Below are positions 6,807-7,437 of a stretch of DNA of 7,437 nucleotides, in pieces. The translations under genes and the position numbers were made by a program. The notes beneath the pieces were generated by a model, which was given only the letters and a program-made list of their open reading frames with translations, was not told the DNA's origin and did no database searches. The stretch comes from Thermoguttaceae bacterium (GTDB taxonomy: Bacteria; Planctomycetota; Planctomycetia; Pirellulales; Thermoguttaceae), in assembly GCA_028695865.1 (NCBI GenBank), contig JAQVID010000137.1, positions 1 through 7,437 on the forward strand, given 5' to 3'. The first letter of the stretch is position 1. Every line of letters begins with the position of its first letter.

Positions 6807-7058
6807 TTACTTGTCGGTCGAATCTTTGTCGAGTTCCGCTTGGATTTGATCGATGACCTGGCCTACGGTCGATATGTTTTGGGCATTTTCTTCGTCAATA
6901 TCAATATCGAACTGCTCTTCGAATTCGATCAAAAGCTCGGCAATATCAAGCGAATCGGCGCCAAGATCATTGGCAATGTCCGTGTTTCGGTTGATGTTGG
7001 CTTTGTCAACGCCGAGTTGTTCTGCAATAATGTCAATGACTTTATCTTCAGTTGTCAT
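6807..7058 (-). CDS. acpP: Acyl carrier protein
   Basis: The product is an 83-residue, very acidic four-helix protein that carries growing acyl chains on 4'-phosphopantetheine in the cytoplasm. The attachment serine is S36 in GADSLD, followed by the recognition helix (IAELLIEFEEQF) that docks the fatty acid enzymes. The ending VGQVIDQIQ matches the fourth helix, with a short charged tail. Helix II has Ile-Ala where many ACPs have Thr-Val after DSLD, a mild variation. The ATG at 7058 has AAAGGA six bases upstream. The 51 bases before it are strikingly A/T-rich (7071-7109), which would leave the start unstructured and suits a highly translated gene. It sits between fabG and fabF, the classical order. 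Confidence 0.96.
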   Translation of the reverse strand: MTTEDKVIDIIAEQLGVDKANINRNTDIANDLGADSLDIAELLIEFEEQFDIDIDEENAQNISTVGQVIDQIQAELDKDSTDK

Positions 7059-7064
7059 GAGTTT

Positions 7065-7109
7065 TCCTTTCGAAAAAATATAAAATTAAAATAATTGTTG
7101 AGAATGTAA
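7065..7109 (-). promoter_or_regulatory. AT-rich translation leader and ribosome binding site of acpP
   Basis: The minus strand carries AAAGGA (7065-7070) six bases before the ATG, preceded by a long U/A-rich run back to the fabG stop. The run is likely to be single-stranded in the mRNA and to favour ribosome loading. A TATATT within it could be a -10 element, but I find no -35 element at the right distance, so an internal promoter is not supported. Confidence 0.45.
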
Positions 7110-7437
7110 TCAGTCGATCAGACCACCGTCGACGACGAGGGTTTGACCTGTAATAAACGCGGCGTCGTCACTTGCAAAGAAGAGAACGGCGCTAGCGATA
7201 TCTTCGGGCTGGCCCATGCGTCCAAGCGGAGTTCGGTCAATCATGACCTGCTTTTGAATGTCTTTGAGTACAGCCGTCATATCCGTTTCAATGAAACCGG
7301 GAGCAATCGCGTTGGCGGTAATGTTTCTGTTCCCCAACTCTTTGGCGATTGTGCGGGTAAAGGCAATAATAGCCGCTTTGGAGGCGGAATAATTAGCCTG
7401 ACCCGGATTGCCGAACAGTGCGCTGACACTTGCCAGA
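7110..7437 (-). CDS. fabG: 3-oxoacyl-[acyl-carrier-protein] reductase, C-terminal part (5' end outside window)
   Basis: The frame runs from the window edge to a TGA at 7110-7112 and shows the last 108 residues of a short-chain dehydrogenase; the N-terminal NADPH-binding half is outside. The catalytic Ser, Tyr and Lys are visible: Ser in LASVSALFGN, then Tyr 13 residues later in YSASK and Lys four after that, the same spacing as E. coli FabG. The following TANAIAPGFIETDMT and the ending TGQTLVVDGGLID are FabG hallmarks; the PGFIETDMT substrate-side segment and the acpP neighbour favour FabG over other short-chain dehydrogenases. The enzyme reduces 3-oxoacyl-ACP to 3-hydroxyacyl-ACP, the step after condensation by FabF. 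The stop lies 51 bases before acpP. Confidence 0.93.
   Translation of the reverse strand, partial: LASVSALFGNPGQANYSASKAAIIAFTRTIAKELGNRNITANAIAPGFIETDMTAVLKDIQKQVMIDRTPLGRMGQPEDIASAVLFFASDDAAFITGQTLVVDGGLID

Overview
The window looks like ordinary chromosomal DNA of a bacterium, most likely a member of the Planctomycetota. I infer this from three things: the extended thioredoxin reductase (349 residues, with an insert in the FAD domain and a CAVC active site), a secreted protein of a type I associate with planctomycetes, and sparse use of classical U-tract terminators. This placement comes from memory of protein families, not from a search. Nothing mobile, no CRISPR array, no rRNA and no tRNA is visible.

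Layout. Positions 1-480 (+) hold the 3' end of an unrecognised gene whose product has a Pro/Ser-rich linker and a compact C-terminal region. It converges on trxB (703-1752, -) across a 222-base gap that contains two consecutive inverted repeats. All other genes lie on the minus strand and are transcribed from right to left: fabG (7110 to the window edge, 5' part missing), acpP (6807-7058), fabF (5539-6780), an unrecognised secreted protein (4384-5478), metG (2066-4192) and trxB (703-1752).

fabG, acpP and fabF are closely spaced (51 and 26 bases) and form a type II fatty acid synthesis cluster: the carrier protein, the condensing enzyme and the ketoreductase. The secreted protein follows fabF after 60 bases and may be co-transcribed with it. 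metG (methionyl-tRNA synthetase with a C-terminal tRNA-binding domain) has its own good sigma-70-like promoter and Shine-Dalgarno site. These fix a GTG start at 4192 rather than the longest open frame. trxB lies 313 bases further on and is probably a separate transcription unit.

The most interesting items are modest: the secreted protein, whose second half resembles a degenerate secretin core; a shortened C-x-C half of the zinc knuckle in MetRS; and the tandem hairpins between the convergent genes. I do not see an undescribed multi-gene system here.
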